Assembly (NCBI GenBank): GCA_023846275.1
Contig: CM043870.1
Coordinates: 7,129,527 to 7,193,526 of the forward strand
Reading direction: 5' to 3'
From: Vanilla planifolia
Lineage: Eukaryota > Streptophyta > Magnoliopsida > Asparagales > Orchidaceae
DNA length: 64,000 nucleotides
Below are positions 63,413-64,000 of the stretch, piece by piece. Each line of letters opens with the position of its first letter. The first letter of the stretch is position 1. The position numbers and the translations under genes were made by a program. Under the pieces are notes generated by a model. The model was not told where the DNA came from. It was given only the letters and a program-made list of their open reading frames with translations, and searched no databases.

Positions 63413-64000
63413 AATAGTAGACATTGAGTCCCTTGGGGAAAAAATAGATATGTCAGAATATTTGGAGTGCCACGTGTTATTAAGAACCTTATAACCTAAA
63501 AAGGATTAGTCATGTGATTGACTGAGCCTAGCATAGGAGTGCCAAATTATTTGATGATCAAAAGGGTCAAACCTTACCACAAATCTCATGGTTTTATGAA
63601 AATCCACATCACTTATTGGACACTAAACAATTAATTAACTACATTTTATTTCTATAGTATGACTTGATAATTTACTATTGAGAGCTTCCTCACTCCCTCT
63701 TATTTTTTTTAAGCTTGGAGAGATAAGAGTTTTCTTAGGAGCCAAAGAATGGGGTTTTCTTATGGAGTATATAGTTGATCATCAATTTTACTTGCATCTT
63801 TTACTTTATTGGTAATGATGTTAATTTCTTATGACTGTGATATTATACTATGATGGGCTTAGGATGTATCAATCATTCATTTATTTATGAACTTTAATAT
63901 TGCATCTTATGATAATTTTTATTGGTTGTTTTAGTACTATATACATGTTAATATATAATAGTAAGTTATCCTAACCAAGGGTGAATCAGTCTCTAAATTA

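Overview
The window is nuclear DNA of a flowering plant. The evidence is GT-AG introns, a plant lecithin:cholesterol acyltransferase-like gene, a plant-specific phloem-protein-2 (PP2) lectin gene, plant-type LINE and LTR retrotransposon remains, and a decayed plastid atpH copy. The background is very AT-rich and gene-poor. I cannot name the species. All exon structures were read by eye from reading frame, splice consensus and family knowledge, without transcripts.

Layout. Bases 1-170 hold the last coding piece of an unrecognised plus-strand gene. After about 5 kb of AT-rich spacer comes the main gene, an LCAT4-like phospholipase/acyltransferase on the plus strand (5465-32494): 11 exons, 524 residues, complete Ser-Asp-His triad. 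Its 27 kb length comes from introns. Intron 2 carries an old antisense LINE reverse-transcriptase relic. Intron 3 (12.4 kb) carries a tandem pair of Ty3/gypsy integrase relics, a minisatellite and a GC-rich antisense L1-type LINE with a 33-base poly(A) tail. A three-exon PP2-A-like (Nictaba-domain) gene follows on the minus strand at 33403-34255, with a clear TATA box and poly(A) signal.

From about 34.4 kb onward the DNA is repeats and relics. It includes a minus-strand gag zinc-knuckle relic (37.5 kb), Ty3/gypsy LTR-like and pol pieces (39.7-40.4 and 51.5-52.7 kb), several LTR-like repeat families, stretches rich in short palindromes, and tandem minisatellites of 23 and 26 bp. A broken second copy of the PP2 gene lies at 53.6-54.5 kb and still has its TATA box. 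Two head-to-tail LTR-like copies end at a primer-binding site at 57041 and are followed by gag relics. A nuclear plastid insertion with decayed atpH lies near 61 kb.

The two intact genes are not an obvious pathway pair: one is a lipid-acyl hydrolase/transferase, the other a phloem-type lectin. They are convergent, with stop codons about 0.9 kb apart. I found no new multi-gene system. The most interesting signals are the LINE architecture (8-base ORF1/ORF2 overlap, long clean tail, broken ORFs), the PP2 gene/pseudogene pair, the decayed atpH insertion, and the dispersed TCATAT/ATATGA palindromes.
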